Positions 53,690-63,319 are shown, counted from the first letter of the stretch. The stretch is 64,000 nt of DNA from Vibrio sp. RE88 (GCF_013113835.1 NZ_VTYQ01000004.1:62001-126000), one strand, 5' to 3'. Notes: generated by a model from the sequence alone, not told the origin. Made by a program: numbers and translations.

Positions 53690-53881
53690 ATGGCGACATT
53701 TAAACAGGACATTCCACATCGCGTTACTGTCTACCACGATGACATTGATCAGGAAAACGCGTTGAAAAATGCCATGCTGCCTGAAAAACCAAGATATTTT
53801 AACGGCTCGCCCACCTATCAGGCTGACAGTATTGAAGAGTTCAAAACTCGAATTGGTCAGGTAGGAATGTCGCTCGAATGA
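53690..53881 (+). CDS. hypothetical small protein, 63 aa
   Basis: This short, soluble, charged protein has a strong ribosome site (AAGGAGAAGAG) just upstream, which makes it credible in spite of its size. No family is recognised. It is a single-gene unit that ends in the terminator at 53916-53939. Confidence 0.6.
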   Translation: MATFKQDIPHRVTVYHDDIDQENALKNAMLPEKPRYFNGSPTYQADSIEEFKTRIGQVGMSLE

Positions 53882-53915
53882 AGATTTGAGTCAGTAGAAA
53901 CAGTTATTCAACATC

Positions 53916-53939
53916 AGCCCGCACTATAGCGGGCTTTTT
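53916..53939. terminator. Terminator between converging genes
   Basis: AGCCCGC and GCGGGCT form a 7-bp stem with an ACTATA loop and a T run on the plus strand. It ends the small gene at 53690-53881 and overlaps the 3' end of the converging diguanylate cyclase gene. Confidence 0.8.
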
Positions 53940-55735
53940 GATTCCTGTACTTTAACCTGATTACGCCCGTTTTCTTTTGCCATATACAGGTGTTTATCTG
54001 CACTAGACAGTGCTTTGGCAAAGTCATCGTCCAACCATTCCACTACACCGATGCTGACAGTTACTTTGGAACAGACGACCGATCTCAAACTGGCGACCAG
54101 CTGAACTTCTACTCGGCTGCGAATTCTCTCCGCCAAACTGGCGGCATCTTCCAGTTGGGTTTCCGGCAAGATTAACGCAAATTCTTCACCACCCAGTCGA
54201 CCAAAGATATCGGTATCGCGGATCTCACTGGCCACTAACGTACAGAAGGTTTTCAGCACCGAATCTCCAATCGCATGGCCGTAGTTATCGTTAATCTGTT
54301 TGAAGTGATCGAGGTCCATCATACATATGCATGATACGGCATTGAGTCGTCGAATATCCTCGGCATGATTGACCAATGCGCGACGGTTGAGAATGCCTGT
54401 TAATGGGTCTTCGCGCACCAACTTAACCAGTTGAGATTCTTTGGTCTTGATGCTGTAAGCCATGTCAGAGAAGGCACTAAAGAGCTGGCCAATTTCATCA
54501 TCTCTGACAGAGAAATCGGTTTTAGCCCGGCCCGTTTTTGAGAGTACCGAGATTCGTCGGCGCAGATCGACGATCGGCGAGGCAATGTAATGGGAAAGAT
54601 AAAGAGTTAAAGAAGCAAACAAGAACAGAGCAATACACAGATAGAGGAACACCTCGCGCATCAGCATCAAGTTGCTCGACTTGAGTTCCTCCATTGATAC
54701 ATACACCACCAAGTTTACGCCTTTTTGATTATCGGGAATGGATGGGTGGGTATTGTCCACAGAGATAAGATGATTCTGAATATTTAACTCTATGGGTTGG
54801 TTTATCAGTATCCCATTTAGATCGTCCCTCATCTGCGGTTTATTGGTCTGATTAAGGCCTGCCTTGGAGAGTGCATCCAACGATAGATGATTAGCGGCAG
54901 ACAGTGAGCGAAGACCTTGGTTTCGTACCATCAGCACATCTACATGTTGGAGGTTACTCTGAATTAAGGTGCTTTTTATCTGGTAAAGATGGTCTTCAAC
55001 AATGGTGCGATCCAATACGGCGGTGTAAAAGCCGACGATTTGCTTATCGCATCCAATGAGAGGTCGCGAATATAGATAACTTTCGGTGTCGAATATTAGG
55101 CCGAGTTTTGAGATGGTCTCTGCGCTGGCAAGGCTAATGACTTGGCGAGGAAGCCGTCTTCCCTCGCGAATTTTAACCAGCAAGTTACTCAAGTCCCGAC
55201 TTGCTTGAGAATTCACTTCACCACGCCGGTTAAGCTCAAGCAATTGGCGGAGCGTTTCCTTTTCTAACTTTAGATTCTCTGGATAAGTGGTTTGCCATTC
55301 TTGGTAGGAAGTGTGTAGTAGGGCAAGAACGTGTTCCGGCAGAAGAATGAGACCTCTGATGTTTTTGCGCAGTACGTAACGGTTACTCTTGTTGGACGAC
55401 AAACTAAACGTAGTGACCTGTCCAGATAAGTCTGAAATTGCGAGTGCGGAGAAACCACTGGTGAAGCTCAAAGCGTCAGCAGAAGAGATAGACAAGGAGT
55501 TTTGCCCTTTCTTGCAAGTTGTTATCTCGCTACTTAGGCGGTCAAACTCGGTAAATCGCCCTTCAACATAGTGGCTAATTTCATTGGCGCCGAGGGACGA
55601 AGAGAGTTGAATAGATTGGAAAATATGGTCGATAGTGAGCTTTTCGCGAGCTTTGTAATAGGCGTAGCTGAAGATCAGCAATGACACTGCTAAAGGTAGA
55701 AGTATGATAAAAATCTTTACGCTAAGCTTATTCAT
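53924..55735 (-). CDS. Membrane diguanylate cyclase with periplasmic sensor and HAMP
   Basis: This 603-residue enzyme makes cyclic-di-GMP. Helices at about 8-26 and 350-375 flank a large periplasmic sensor (about 30-345), followed by HAMP (SHYIASPIVDLRRRI) and GGDEF (about 440-600). The active site is GRLGGEEFALI, and the RDTD five residues before it fits the allosteric I-site, so product inhibition is expected. It overlaps the upstream binding-protein gene by eight bases, so that lipoprotein probably feeds its sensor domain. Confidence 0.9.
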   Translation of the reverse strand: MNKLSVKIFIILLPLAVSLLIFSYAYYKAREKLTIDHIFQSIQLSSSLGANEISHYVEGRFTEFDRLSSEITTCKKGQNSLSISSADALSFTSGFSALAISDLSGQVTTFSLSSNKSNRYVLRKNIRGLILLPEHVLALLHTSYQEWQTTYPENLKLEKETLRQLLELNRRGEVNSQASRDLSNLLVKIREGRRLPRQVISLASAETISKLGLIFDTESYLYSRPLIGCDKQIVGFYTAVLDRTIVEDHLYQIKSTLIQSNLQHVDVLMVRNQGLRSLSAANHLSLDALSKAGLNQTNKPQMRDDLNGILINQPIELNIQNHLISVDNTHPSIPDNQKGVNLVVYVSMEELKSSNLMLMREVFLYLCIALFLFASLTLYLSHYIASPIVDLRRRISVLSKTGRAKTDFSVRDDEIGQLFSAFSDMAYSIKTKESQLVKLVREDPLTGILNRRALVNHAEDIRRLNAVSCICMMDLDHFKQINDNYGHAIGDSVLKTFCTLVASEIRDTDIFGRLGGEEFALILPETQLEDAASLAERIRSRVEVQLVASLRSVVCSKVTVSIGVVEWLDDDFAKALSSADKHLYMAKENGRNQVKVQESKSPL

Positions 55736-56897
55736 TTCCTACAGGTCTTTGATCCTCTGGCTTGATGGTCCCTAACCGTTCGATCACGCTTAGATTACCG
55801 CTGGTAAACTGGCCCAAGTACATGGGCAATTCAAAGTGATGATCATCTCTGAGTTTAATCGCCAATTCCCTTTCGTATAGAGTTAGCCCCGGGAGTTGGT
55901 TGATGACAGCTTCTTTATCAACCAAGCCCGCTTTTTCTATCGCCGCTTTGAGTAAGTAAATCAGATCGTAATGGGCTTTGCTCGAATAGGTCACCACCGA
56001 CTCGGAGCCATGGTAGGTTTTATAATCGCTGACGAATTTCTGTAACACAGGTTCATCGTTCTGACTAAAAAAGTGTAGGGCAGTGAGCACGCCTTCCAAA
56101 GAGTCATCATCAAGATTGGACAGATAGGTTTCATCGGCGGCAAACGCAACGATTTGAAGAGGTCGGCCAAATTCAAAGGACTTCAGCTGAGATAGGAAGG
56201 TAAAGCCATCGACACCGGGTAAGATAAGCATCAGTGTTTCGGCACCAGAGGTTTTGATGTGCTCGAATACAGAAGTGAAGTCTTTTACGCCAAATGGGGT
56301 GAATTCTATATCAACGACGCGACCCTGGTGCTCATTGACAGAGTTAACGATACTTTTAGCCATTCGATGTGGCCAGATATAGTCATAGCCGAAGATATAA
56401 AAATTCTTACCTACGTTGTCGATCAAGTAAGGAACGATAGGTTCAATGTAATGCTCCGGGATGGCGCTGTAGCAAAACAGGTAGCGATTAAAATGTCGGC
56501 CTTCATAATCGATCCCGTAAAACAAAGGGGTTTGGAATGTTTCCGCGACTTCGGACATGGCATAACGAGCAGCGCTGCTAACAGGGCCAAATAAGGCAAA
56601 TACTTGGCTTTGTTGTACTAACTCACGGCTGTACTTTACTGTTTTTGCAGGGTCAGTCTGGTTATCACGGATGATGAGCTCAAGTTGTCTGTCAAGCACC
56701 CCACCATTAGCATTAATTTGGTCAACGGCGAGCTGAGCGCCTTTGAGTGCCTGTTGACCATATATAGCAAAGGTCCCTGTCAAAGGTAGGACAACACCGA
56801 GCTTGATATTGGGCTGCTGCGGAAGGCAACTGGTCGTGAGCAGCAAAACAGATGCCGCGAATACATGTTTCACGATACGCCCAATCGATGCCACCAT
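55728..56897 (-). CDS. Periplasmic binding lipoprotein (Peripla_BP_6) of a signalling pair
   Basis: This 389-residue lipoprotein has lipobox LTTSC (Cys near 24) and a type I periplasmic-binding fold of the branched-chain amino acid/amide group (LGVVLPLTGTFAIYGQQALK at about 33-52, and VFALFGPVSSAAR at about 98). There is no ABC permease or ATPase nearby. Its end overlaps the start of the diguanylate cyclase gene, so it more likely presents a ligand to that sensor than serves transport. The ligand may be an amino acid, amide or urea analogue. Confidence 0.82.
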   Translation of the reverse strand: MVASIGRIVKHVFAASVLLLTTSCLPQQPNIKLGVVLPLTGTFAIYGQQALKGAQLAVDQINANGGVLDRQLELIIRDNQTDPAKTVKYSRELVQQSQVFALFGPVSSAARYAMSEVAETFQTPLFYGIDYEGRHFNRYLFCYSAIPEHYIEPIVPYLIDNVGKNFYIFGYDYIWPHRMAKSIVNSVNEHQGRVVDIEFTPFGVKDFTSVFEHIKTSGAETLMLILPGVDGFTFLSQLKSFEFGRPLQIVAFAADETYLSNLDDDSLEGVLTALHFFSQNDEPVLQKFVSDYKTYHGSESVVTYSSKAHYDLIYLLKAAIEKAGLVDKEAVINQLPGLTLYERELAIKLRDDHHFELPMYLGQFTSGNLSVIERLGTIKPEDQRPVGNE

Positions 56898-57031
56898 AAG
56901 CTACCTTGAGAATCCTTTCTCACATTCTATTAATAAAAGTTTAAAAAGCGCATTTAGTAAAGCGTGGTCAGGGGCGTGCGTGCGATTCCATCGCTTGCAA
57001 AGCAGGTTAAGTAAAGCGATGCCAAGCCAGC

Positions 57032-57760
57032 TTAGGCTTCATTAGCCTGAGCGGGTTTACGTCCTCTAGAGGTTGCTCTGCGTCGCTTCATCAGATACAT
57101 ATTCTTGTCGGCTCGGGTGATTGCTGAAAACAGTTCGCCTTTAGCACTACCTGAAACACCATAGCTAAATTCAATTTCAGAATTTGCTACGTATCCTAGT
57201 AATTGCTCAATAAAGTCACTGCTACGCCCAGGTTGAACATAAGCAATAAACTCATCTCCGCCATATCGAACCAAATATTCATTTTTGAGGATGCAGTGAG
57301 ATAAGTATCGAGCAAATAACACGAGTAAGGCGTCACCGTAATCATGGCCAAGCGTATCGTTGATAGATTTAAAATTATCAATATCCAGATAGATGACGTC
57401 GTAATCTTTTTCTGGGATCTTGCGCATGAACTTTCGATTATTAAGTTGGGTCAGGTGATCTTTTTCTGATTCCTCTTTGAGTTTGAAATATAACGAGGAT
57501 ACGCCAGATAGCATCAAAATGTGCGCAATTAGCAGCGTTGTCGACGAAATTAGCAAAACTTCATCTTTGTGAGCAGAACTAATAACTGGCCACGACAACT
57601 GACAATAGTTGATGAATAGCTCAATGATCATCGAAATCATAGCTAATAAACATCCATACAGTATTTTATTGCTCACCTGATGGCGCAATAAAAGGTAGGA
57701 TATGTAGAGAAGAATTATTATTTTTGTCAGTTGTATGGCGAGGTCGAGTTCAGAAATCAT
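57032..57760 (-). CDS. Small membrane-bound diguanylate cyclase
   Basis: This 242-residue protein has three membrane helices (about 10-100) and a GGDEF domain with VRYGGDEFIAYV near residue 185. The site five residues before it (KNEY) is not RxxD, so feedback inhibition is probably lost. I prefer the ATG at 57760 over a TTG at 57784. It follows the XRE regulator gene by 34 bases on the same strand and is likely to be controlled by it. Confidence 0.85.
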   Translation of the reverse strand: MISELDLAIQLTKIIILLYISYLLLRHQVSNKILYGCLLAMISMIIELFINYCQLSWPVISSAHKDEVLLISSTTLLIAHILMLSGVSSLYFKLKEESEKDHLTQLNNRKFMRKIPEKDYDVIYLDIDNFKSINDTLGHDYGDALLVLFARYLSHCILKNEYLVRYGGDEFIAYVQPGRSSDFIEQLLGYVANSEIEFSYGVSGSAKGELFSAITRADKNMYLMKRRRATSRGRKPAQANEA

Positions 57761-57794
57761 TGTCGTGTCTATCCAAAACAGCAAAGATGCTAAC

Positions 57795-58103
57795 TTATTG
57801 TTTTTGAATTCCTTCTAGTATTTTAAGAATATCAAGCTTTGTTGTTTCACTGTGGCTGGAGGCTTCTATTATGATATTTGCCAATGTGTCGTCATCACAG
57901 TAGAAGTAAGCGACGGTTATCTCTAGTACCGCAGATATGCGTTTTACGGTCGTGTAATCAGGAGCATGTTTACCAGTCTCGTATTGACTAATTCTAGCGC
58001 TAGCGCTTCCTGACTCCATCCCTAGTTTTTGCCCCAGTTCTTCCTGAGTGATACCTCTTTTCTTTCTTATGTCTCTTAGCCTTTTAGGTAATGGGCTGGT
58101 CAT
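57795..58103 (-). CDS. XRE-family HTH regulator
   Basis: This 102-residue DNA-binding protein has a Cro/CI-type helix-turn-helix at about 8-65 (RLRDIRKKRGITQEELGQKL, then ARISQYETGKHAPDY) and a short C-terminal helix. It is encoded just before the small diguanylate cyclase, probably as one operon. Its own control region is the AT-rich spacer at 58104-58392. Confidence 0.88.
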   Translation of the reverse strand: MTSPLPKRLRDIRKKRGITQEELGQKLGMESGSASARISQYETGKHAPDYTTVKRISAVLEITVAYFYCDDDTLANIIIEASSHSETTKLDILKILEGIQKQ

Positions 58104-58392
58104 GCAGTGAGTACCTCCACTATCAAAGCAGAGTCATTTTAACCTTATAGTATTAGATATATTACTAAGGAATTTTTAGATTCTGAGTTTTTAGGTATAT
58201 CTATTAAATAAGTAATGACTTTTTCACTGTTATCGACAGCTGTTTTATGAACTTTAGAACAATATTTTGTTAATTTATGGTGCGATTTAAGTGAGGAACA
58301 TTATCGATATATTTATGATTATTTTGGGCTGGTACTTTATTACTAGAAAATGCTAGTTAATTAGAACTAGTTTGATTAATAAATAAACAAGA
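58104..58392. other. AT-rich spacer upstream of the XRE gene
   Basis: No supported gene. It is strongly AT-rich and holds the promoter of the XRE/cyclase pair. I find no clear operator by eye. Confidence 0.5.
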
Positions 58393-58394
58393 AA

Positions 58395-58427
58395 CCCCGC
58401 CTTAAACGGTTTCTATTTAAGGCGGGG
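58395..58427 (-). terminator. Terminator after the DgcA gene
   Basis: A 12-bp perfect stem, CCCCGCCTTAAA with TTTAAGGCGGGG, has a 9-base loop. On the minus strand it is followed by TTTCTTG. It lies 23 bases beyond the stop at 58450 and ends the D-glutamate operon. Confidence 0.82.
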
Positions 58428-58449
58428 CTATAAATCAGGCAGGAATATA

Positions 58450-59430
58450 TTATCTTTGAGTATTGTTTAAATCTAAAGTTCCAGATTGGTAAGTTAAGCC
58501 ATCTGGGATATCCGTGCCGAGTAGCACTGGCCCATCTAAGTCAACTATCTCCGCTCGGGTTGCGATGGGCAAAGCTGCCTTCATTGCTAACGAGGTACCA
58601 AGCATGCAACCTACCATGATAGAAAACCCTTTCGCTCTGGCCTCTTGTTCCAACGCCAGTGCTTCTGTCAGGCCGCCCGATTTATCGAGCTTAATGTTGA
58701 TCATCTCGTAGCATCCCTCTAAGTGGGAGAGGTCGCTACGCACATGGCAACTTTCATCAGCGCAGATAGGAATCGGATGTGAAATCTCCTTCAATAAACC
58801 ATCTTGGCCTTTAGGAACAGGTTGCTCGATCATAGCGACATTAAGCTGATCTAACGCTGAAAAAAGCTCATCGAGATCTTCATTCTGCCAGGCTTCGTTG
58901 GCATCAAGGATAATTTTGCATTCAGGCGCTGCACGCCTAACGGCAGTGACTCGCGGTACAATATCTTTGTCGTCCAGTTTGACCTTGAGCAGAGTAGCGC
59001 CTTGCTCAACATAATCACTGGCTTGCTGCGCCATTTTTTCGGGTGTATCGATCGAAACCGTCATCGCCGTCTCGATTTGTGAGCGAATATCAAAGTAGGG
59101 AGATGGAAAGTGTAATCCGTCCGTCTTTGCGATCAAATCCCATAATGCACAGTCGAGCGCGTTTCTTGCGGCTCCAGCCGGCATTTTCTGCAGCGCAACT
59201 TTTGCGTCAGCAGCAGAAAGCGCTTTCAATTTTGGAATCATTTGATGAATTTGCGCCAATACTGATTCAACGCTTTCGCCATACCTCGGGTAAGGCGTAC
59301 ATTCTCCCATCGCAACATGAGATAGATGGTGGATCTCCACTCGAACCACATCACAATGCGTTCTTACTCCTCGCGAGATGGCAAAAGGCCGAGCTAGAGG
59401 AATCGATTCACTGAATGCTGTAATGTCCAT
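58450..59430 (-). CDS. dgcA: Enolase-superfamily N-acetyl-D-glutamate racemase (DgcA) / dipeptide epimerase
   Basis: This 326-residue enzyme abstracts the alpha-proton of an acylated amino acid. Catalytic parts seen are LLKVKLDD (the KxK Lys), metal ligands in LDANEAW, IEQP and ICADES, and the second Lys in INIKLDKSGG. By sequence alone it would be called an L-Ala-D/L-Glu epimerase. Its coupling to the DUF1611 gene matches the known dgcN-dgcA pair of marine bacteria, so racemisation of N-acetyl-D-glutamate is the better reading. The start at 59430 has GAGG six bases upstream. Confidence 0.8.
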   Translation of the reverse strand: MDITAFSESIPLARPFAISRGVRTHCDVVRVEIHHLSHVAMGECTPYPRYGESVESVLAQIHQMIPKLKALSAADAKVALQKMPAGAARNALDCALWDLIAKTDGLHFPSPYFDIRSQIETAMTVSIDTPEKMAQQASDYVEQGATLLKVKLDDKDIVPRVTAVRRAAPECKIILDANEAWQNEDLDELFSALDQLNVAMIEQPVPKGQDGLLKEISHPIPICADESCHVRSDLSHLEGCYEMINIKLDKSGGLTEALALEQEARAKGFSIMVGCMLGTSLAMKAALPIATRAEIVDLDGPVLLGTDIPDGLTYQSGTLDLNNTQR

Positions 59431-59438
59431 GTCTGGCC

Positions 59439-60443
59439 TCACAGAGTTTTAATATGTGCGGCAATTGCATCGATGCCGAATCTAACTGGATCGGTGACCG
59501 GAACCTGATACTGCTCTTGCCAATCGGCACAAAGCGCCATGGCATCTTCTTCACTAATAGCAGAGGTATTCAGACTGATACCTGCCAGTTGAGCATTAGG
59601 ATTCGTCAGTTGTGCAGCTGCGAGGTTAGCGTTTATCGTTGCTTCAATCGTCGGTAATTCACAATGCGGTAGATGGCGAATGTGAGGGCGCCCAATTTCG
59701 TGGCATAGTACCAAAGCATCTGCCTGCGCGCCGTGTAGTAAGCCGAGACTCACGCCTGCAAAAGAAGGATTGAACAGTGAGCCCTGACCTTCGATGATAT
59801 CCCATTCGTGATCGGTAAATTCAGGGCTGATTTTTTCTACAGCGCCCGAAATGAAATCCGCAACAACCGCATCAATCGATATGCCTTGTCCGTCAATCAA
59901 GATGCCCGTTTGGCCTGTGGCTTTAAATTGTGCCGAGACATCAATATTGTGCAGTGCTTTTTCTAATGCCAATGCTGTAAACATTTTACCGACAGAGCAA
60001 TCCGTACCGACAGTTAAGATACGTTTACCTTTGCGTGGGATGCCATTGCCAACTTCTAGGCTCTGGTCAAAATGGCGAACATCGTGCAGTTTAGTGATGC
60101 CTTGTTTTTCCAGTTCGGCCAGCCTAGGGATATCTTTCAAGCGTTGATGCATGCCGGAGGCAATTTCAAAACCTAGCTCCGCCGCTTGAATTAAACACTC
60201 TTGCCAGCTTTCAGGTATGAAGCCACCTGCATTGGCTGTTCCAATGACGAGTGTCTTTGCTCCCTCATTTTTTGCTTCTGCTAGCGTTAGATTGGGTAAA
60301 CCCAGGGTGACAGTGTCACTCGTTAGGCGTAACTCACCAACACATTGTTCAGGTCGCCAAAGTGCAATACCTCGTGCCGTTTTCGCTGAAATCGGGTCGG
60401 TAACGTTGCCAAGAAAGAGTAAGTAAGGTTGAGCAATAGACAT
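59439..60443 (-). CDS. dgcN: D-glutamate N-acetyltransferase (DgcN), DUF1611
   Basis: This 334-residue cytoplasmic protein has a Rossmann-like N-terminal part (about 1-130) and a P-loop-like domain (about 135-334) with TVGTDCSVGKMFTALALEKA as the nucleotide-binding motif. DUF1611 proteins coupled to an enolase-superfamily racemase are called DgcN and acetylate D-glutamate. The start at 60443 has AAGGAT upstream. The gene is followed after eight bases by the racemase gene and preceded by a LysR gene on the same strand. Confidence 0.78.
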   Translation of the reverse strand: MSIAQPYLLFLGNVTDPISAKTARGIALWRPEQCVGELRLTSDTVTLGLPNLTLAEAKNEGAKTLVIGTANAGGFIPESWQECLIQAAELGFEIASGMHQRLKDIPRLAELEKQGITKLHDVRHFDQSLEVGNGIPRKGKRILTVGTDCSVGKMFTALALEKALHNIDVSAQFKATGQTGILIDGQGISIDAVVADFISGAVEKISPEFTDHEWDIIEGQGSLFNPSFAGVSLGLLHGAQADALVLCHEIGRPHIRHLPHCELPTIEATINANLAAAQLTNPNAQLAGISLNTSAISEEDAMALCADWQEQYQVPVTDPVRFGIDAIAAHIKTL

Positions 60444-60541
60444 AAAGCATCCTTGATTAACAGAGTAAGCAGATGCATACACTCTATTGAACTCAATGCT
60501 CGATGCCGAATACCTATTTGTTGCTAGGGTATAACGTTAAG

Positions 60542-61426
60542 CTATACGCCTTGTCGCGCGGCTTCTTGGAGACGTTCAGCGAACCACTTGGCTGAAACAG
60601 AAAGCGGGTAATGCTGGCAATAAATTAAGGAGACATTTACTGGTATCGCCGGCATTAATGAAGCACATTGGATCTGCGGATACGATTGATAATGCTTGGC
60701 GGTCCAAGGATCGATAATGGCGTTTGCCGCACCATGCAAGACCATTTCCGCGGCAACATTATAACTTCTAACGCTGACCTTTGGGTGAAAGCTGGGGGAG
60801 ACGGAATGAATTGATTGGTGTAGCTGAAACCCAAGTGGATCTCGCGTGTCGAGTCCAACCAGTGGCAACGAACTCTCTAGTAGTTCCTGAAGCGTGACCG
60901 AGTGCTGAGAGGTCGTCTCTGCGGGGAGCAGTGCCTTCATCTCAGTATTGAGTAAAGTGTCTTGAACAATGGAAGAAGCGCTCTCTTCCCCAAAGCAAAC
61001 GGCAAGATCTAATTCGTTTTTGACTAGACCATCAATCAGTTCATCTCGATTTGCAGTGCACACTTCTAAGGTATAGTCAGTGTTGTTACACACCTGCGCT
61101 ATGACCGGTGTGAGGAAACCAGAGGCAAGTATTGGCGGTGAACCAATGCGGAGGTGATGCTGACCATGCTTGAGTTTGCTGGTTAAACTTCGGAATTGGC
61201 CAAGCTGTTGGTAGATCTTTTCCGCTTCCGTAATCAGAGACTGGGCCTCCTGAGTTGGAACCAGCCGACCTTTTATTCGATCAAACAGCGTGAAACCCAA
61301 TTGCTGCTCAGTATGAGCCAGTACTCGGGTGATATTGGGCTGTGAAACATGAAGCTGCTTGGCTGCCCCTGACACTGTGCCTGCCTGCATGACGGCATAA
61401 AACACTTCTATCTGGCGTAGATTCAC
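60542..61426 (-). CDS. LysR-family regulator of the DgcN/DgcA operon
   Basis: This 294-residue regulator has an N-terminal winged helix (about 1-60; MNLRQIEVFYAVMQAGTVSG, then LHVSQPNITRVLAHTEQQLG) and a two-lobe ligand domain. It lies 98 bases upstream of dgcN in the same direction, so it probably controls that operon in response to D-glutamate or a related compound, as described for DgcR. The link to D-glutamate is inferred from context. Confidence 0.88.
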   Translation of the reverse strand: MNLRQIEVFYAVMQAGTVSGAAKQLHVSQPNITRVLAHTEQQLGFTLFDRIKGRLVPTQEAQSLITEAEKIYQQLGQFRSLTSKLKHGQHHLRIGSPPILASGFLTPVIAQVCNNTDYTLEVCTANRDELIDGLVKNELDLAVCFGEESASSIVQDTLLNTEMKALLPAETTSQHSVTLQELLESSLPLVGLDTRDPLGFQLHQSIHSVSPSFHPKVSVRSYNVAAEMVLHGAANAIIDPWTAKHYQSYPQIQCASLMPAIPVNVSLIYCQHYPLSVSAKWFAERLQEAARQGV

Positions 61427-61577
61427 TTCCTTGCTTCCCTAAGTACATGAACGGATAGCGGCCACTTTAAAACAAATGGATGAAGTTAAAAAGAATTAAC
61501 CTAACTGGGTTGACCTGTCTATAAGTGTAGGCTTTACTGTGCGGCCCAATTTTTGGTAGATGATAAAGAGGTGATTG

Positions 61578-62930
61578 ATGGCGATTGGATTCGATTATGG
61601 AACGGCTAACTGTTCGGTAGCGGAATTGGTCAATGATGAGATCAGGCAGATCCCTCTGGTTGGAGATAGCTACTATATTCCATCTACTTTATGTGCGCCA
61701 ACAGCAGAAGTTGTCTCTGAATATTTGTTTCGTTGCCTAGATATTGAACCGGGTAGTGAAATCAGTGAAAGCGTACTGCGTCGAGCAATTAAGCTTAATC
61801 GTGAGGAAGGGCTGGAAGTACGCTCTGACGATATTCGATTTGGTCAACAAGCCTTAGAGCTCTATCTGGAAGACCCCAAGGACGTTTATTACGTAAAATC
61901 CCCCAAATCGTTCCTTGGGGTGACAGGCTTACGTGATATGCAGCTGGCCTTCTTTGAGGACTTGGTCTGCGCCATGATGGCCAATATCAAAACTCAGGCA
62001 GAACGTTCACTCCAAAAAGAGATTTCTCAGACAGTCATTGGTCGCCCGGTGAACTTCCTCGGCCGAGGGGGAAATGATTCTAACCTACAGGCAGAAGGTA
62101 TTTTGCGCCGCGCTGCCCGCCGAGCCGGCTTTAAAGATATCGAGTTTCAGTTTGAGCCTCTGGCGGCAGGTTTAGATTATGAAGCGAGCCTTGAACAGAA
62201 TAAAAATGTGCTGGTTGTTGATATTGGTGGTGGTACAACAGATTGCTCATTTGTTCAGATGGGCCCAAGCTGGTGCGGAAAGCAAGACAGAAGTGGGTCT
62301 TTGATTGCTCATTCTGGGCAGCGAATTGGCGGTAATGACCTAGATATTTTCACTGCCTTTAAATGCTTTATGCAGGAGTTTGGTATGGGGTCAACCAGCC
62401 AGTCGGGCCTAGACATCCCAACCACTCAATTTTGGAACCCCATTGCAATCAACGATGTTCAGGCGCAGCGCAAGTTCTACGCACATGAAAACCTCAAGCA
62501 GCTACGACTGTTGCTAAAGGAAGCTCGTGAACCAGAAAAACTGGCTCGACTGGTGCAGCTGCATCAAGAAACCCTTGGTTACTCGGTGATTCGAGAAGCC
62601 GAGCAAACTAAGATAGCATTGGCTGACTCGGCTGTTTACAACGCAAATTTGGATCTACTTTCTGAAGTGGTTTCACTTTCTGTAACGCGTCAACAAATGG
62701 AAGAAGCCATTGTCAATCCAACCGAGAAAATCAAAGCGCTGGTGGTTGAAGCCATTAAGCAAAGCAGCATCAAGCCTGATGTGATCTACATGACAGGGGG
62801 CTCAGCCCGTTCACCTATCTTGACTGGGGCAGTGAAATCCGTACTTCCAGACATACCTGTGATAAGCGGAAACTATTTTGGTTCGGTAACGGCAGGACTT
62901 GCGCGCTGGGCAAATACGATTTTCAGATAG
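61578..62930 (+). CDS. yegD: YegD-type Hsp70-like chaperone protein
   Basis: This 450-residue protein is an Hsp70 ATPase domain with almost no substrate-binding domain. Phosphate loops are FDYGTANCSVAEL (residues 4-16) and VVDIGGGTTDCSFVQM (about 213), with the adenosine motif IYMTGGSARSPILTGAV near 400. It is close to E. coli YegD in length and layout. I prefer ATG 61578, with GAGG upstream, over TTG 61575. It is a single-gene unit divergent from the LysR gene. The client is unknown. Confidence 0.85.
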   Translation: MAIGFDYGTANCSVAELVNDEIRQIPLVGDSYYIPSTLCAPTAEVVSEYLFRCLDIEPGSEISESVLRRAIKLNREEGLEVRSDDIRFGQQALELYLEDPKDVYYVKSPKSFLGVTGLRDMQLAFFEDLVCAMMANIKTQAERSLQKEISQTVIGRPVNFLGRGGNDSNLQAEGILRRAARRAGFKDIEFQFEPLAAGLDYEASLEQNKNVLVVDIGGGTTDCSFVQMGPSWCGKQDRSGSLIAHSGQRIGGNDLDIFTAFKCFMQEFGMGSTSQSGLDIPTTQFWNPIAINDVQAQRKFYAHENLKQLRLLLKEAREPEKLARLVQLHQETLGYSVIREAEQTKIALADSAVYNANLDLLSEVVSLSVTRQQMEEAIVNPTEKIKALVVEAIKQSSIKPDVIYMTGGSARSPILTGAVKSVLPDIPVISGNYFGSVTAGLARWANTIFR

Positions 62931-63014
62931 CCGATGTAGGGCAACCAACTAGGTTGTTCCACCGTTGCACTTTGTCTAATTGCTATCCTGTTAATTTGAC
63001 TGGATTTAGCTTCA

Positions 63015-63040
63015 AAAGCCCTCTATTGATAGAGGGCTTT
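63015..63040 (+). terminator. Terminator after yegD
   Basis: AAAGCCCTCTAT and ATAGAGGGCTTT form a 12-bp stem with a 2-base loop, followed by T-rich sequence. It ends the yegD transcript. Confidence 0.85.
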
Positions 63041-63319
63041 TTACTTTTTTCAAAAAAGTTCCGTTTAAATTTCAAAAAGTGTGAACTTGATCGAGAGGTA
63101 AAAAAAGACCTCTGCTCTCACTAAAAACTTTAATATTTTCATGTGGTTAAAAATTGTTCACATTTTTGTTATTTGAGCAATTTCTAATAAATCTTCATGC
63201 TAAGCACTTGGTTGCACTTCATTTTTAAATATTTCGTACTACGTTTTAATTGTTCGTGATGCTTTGGCCCTACAGGTCAGACACGGACAGAAGTTACAAC
63301 CCTAAACGGACGTTAAGTT
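63041..63319. other. Promoter region of the porin gene
   Basis: A 280-base AT-rich leader with no gene. It should hold the porin promoter and a long untranslated leader. T-rich tracts (63145-63195) recall ToxR- or OmpR-type binding regions, but I cannot name a site. Confidence 0.4.
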
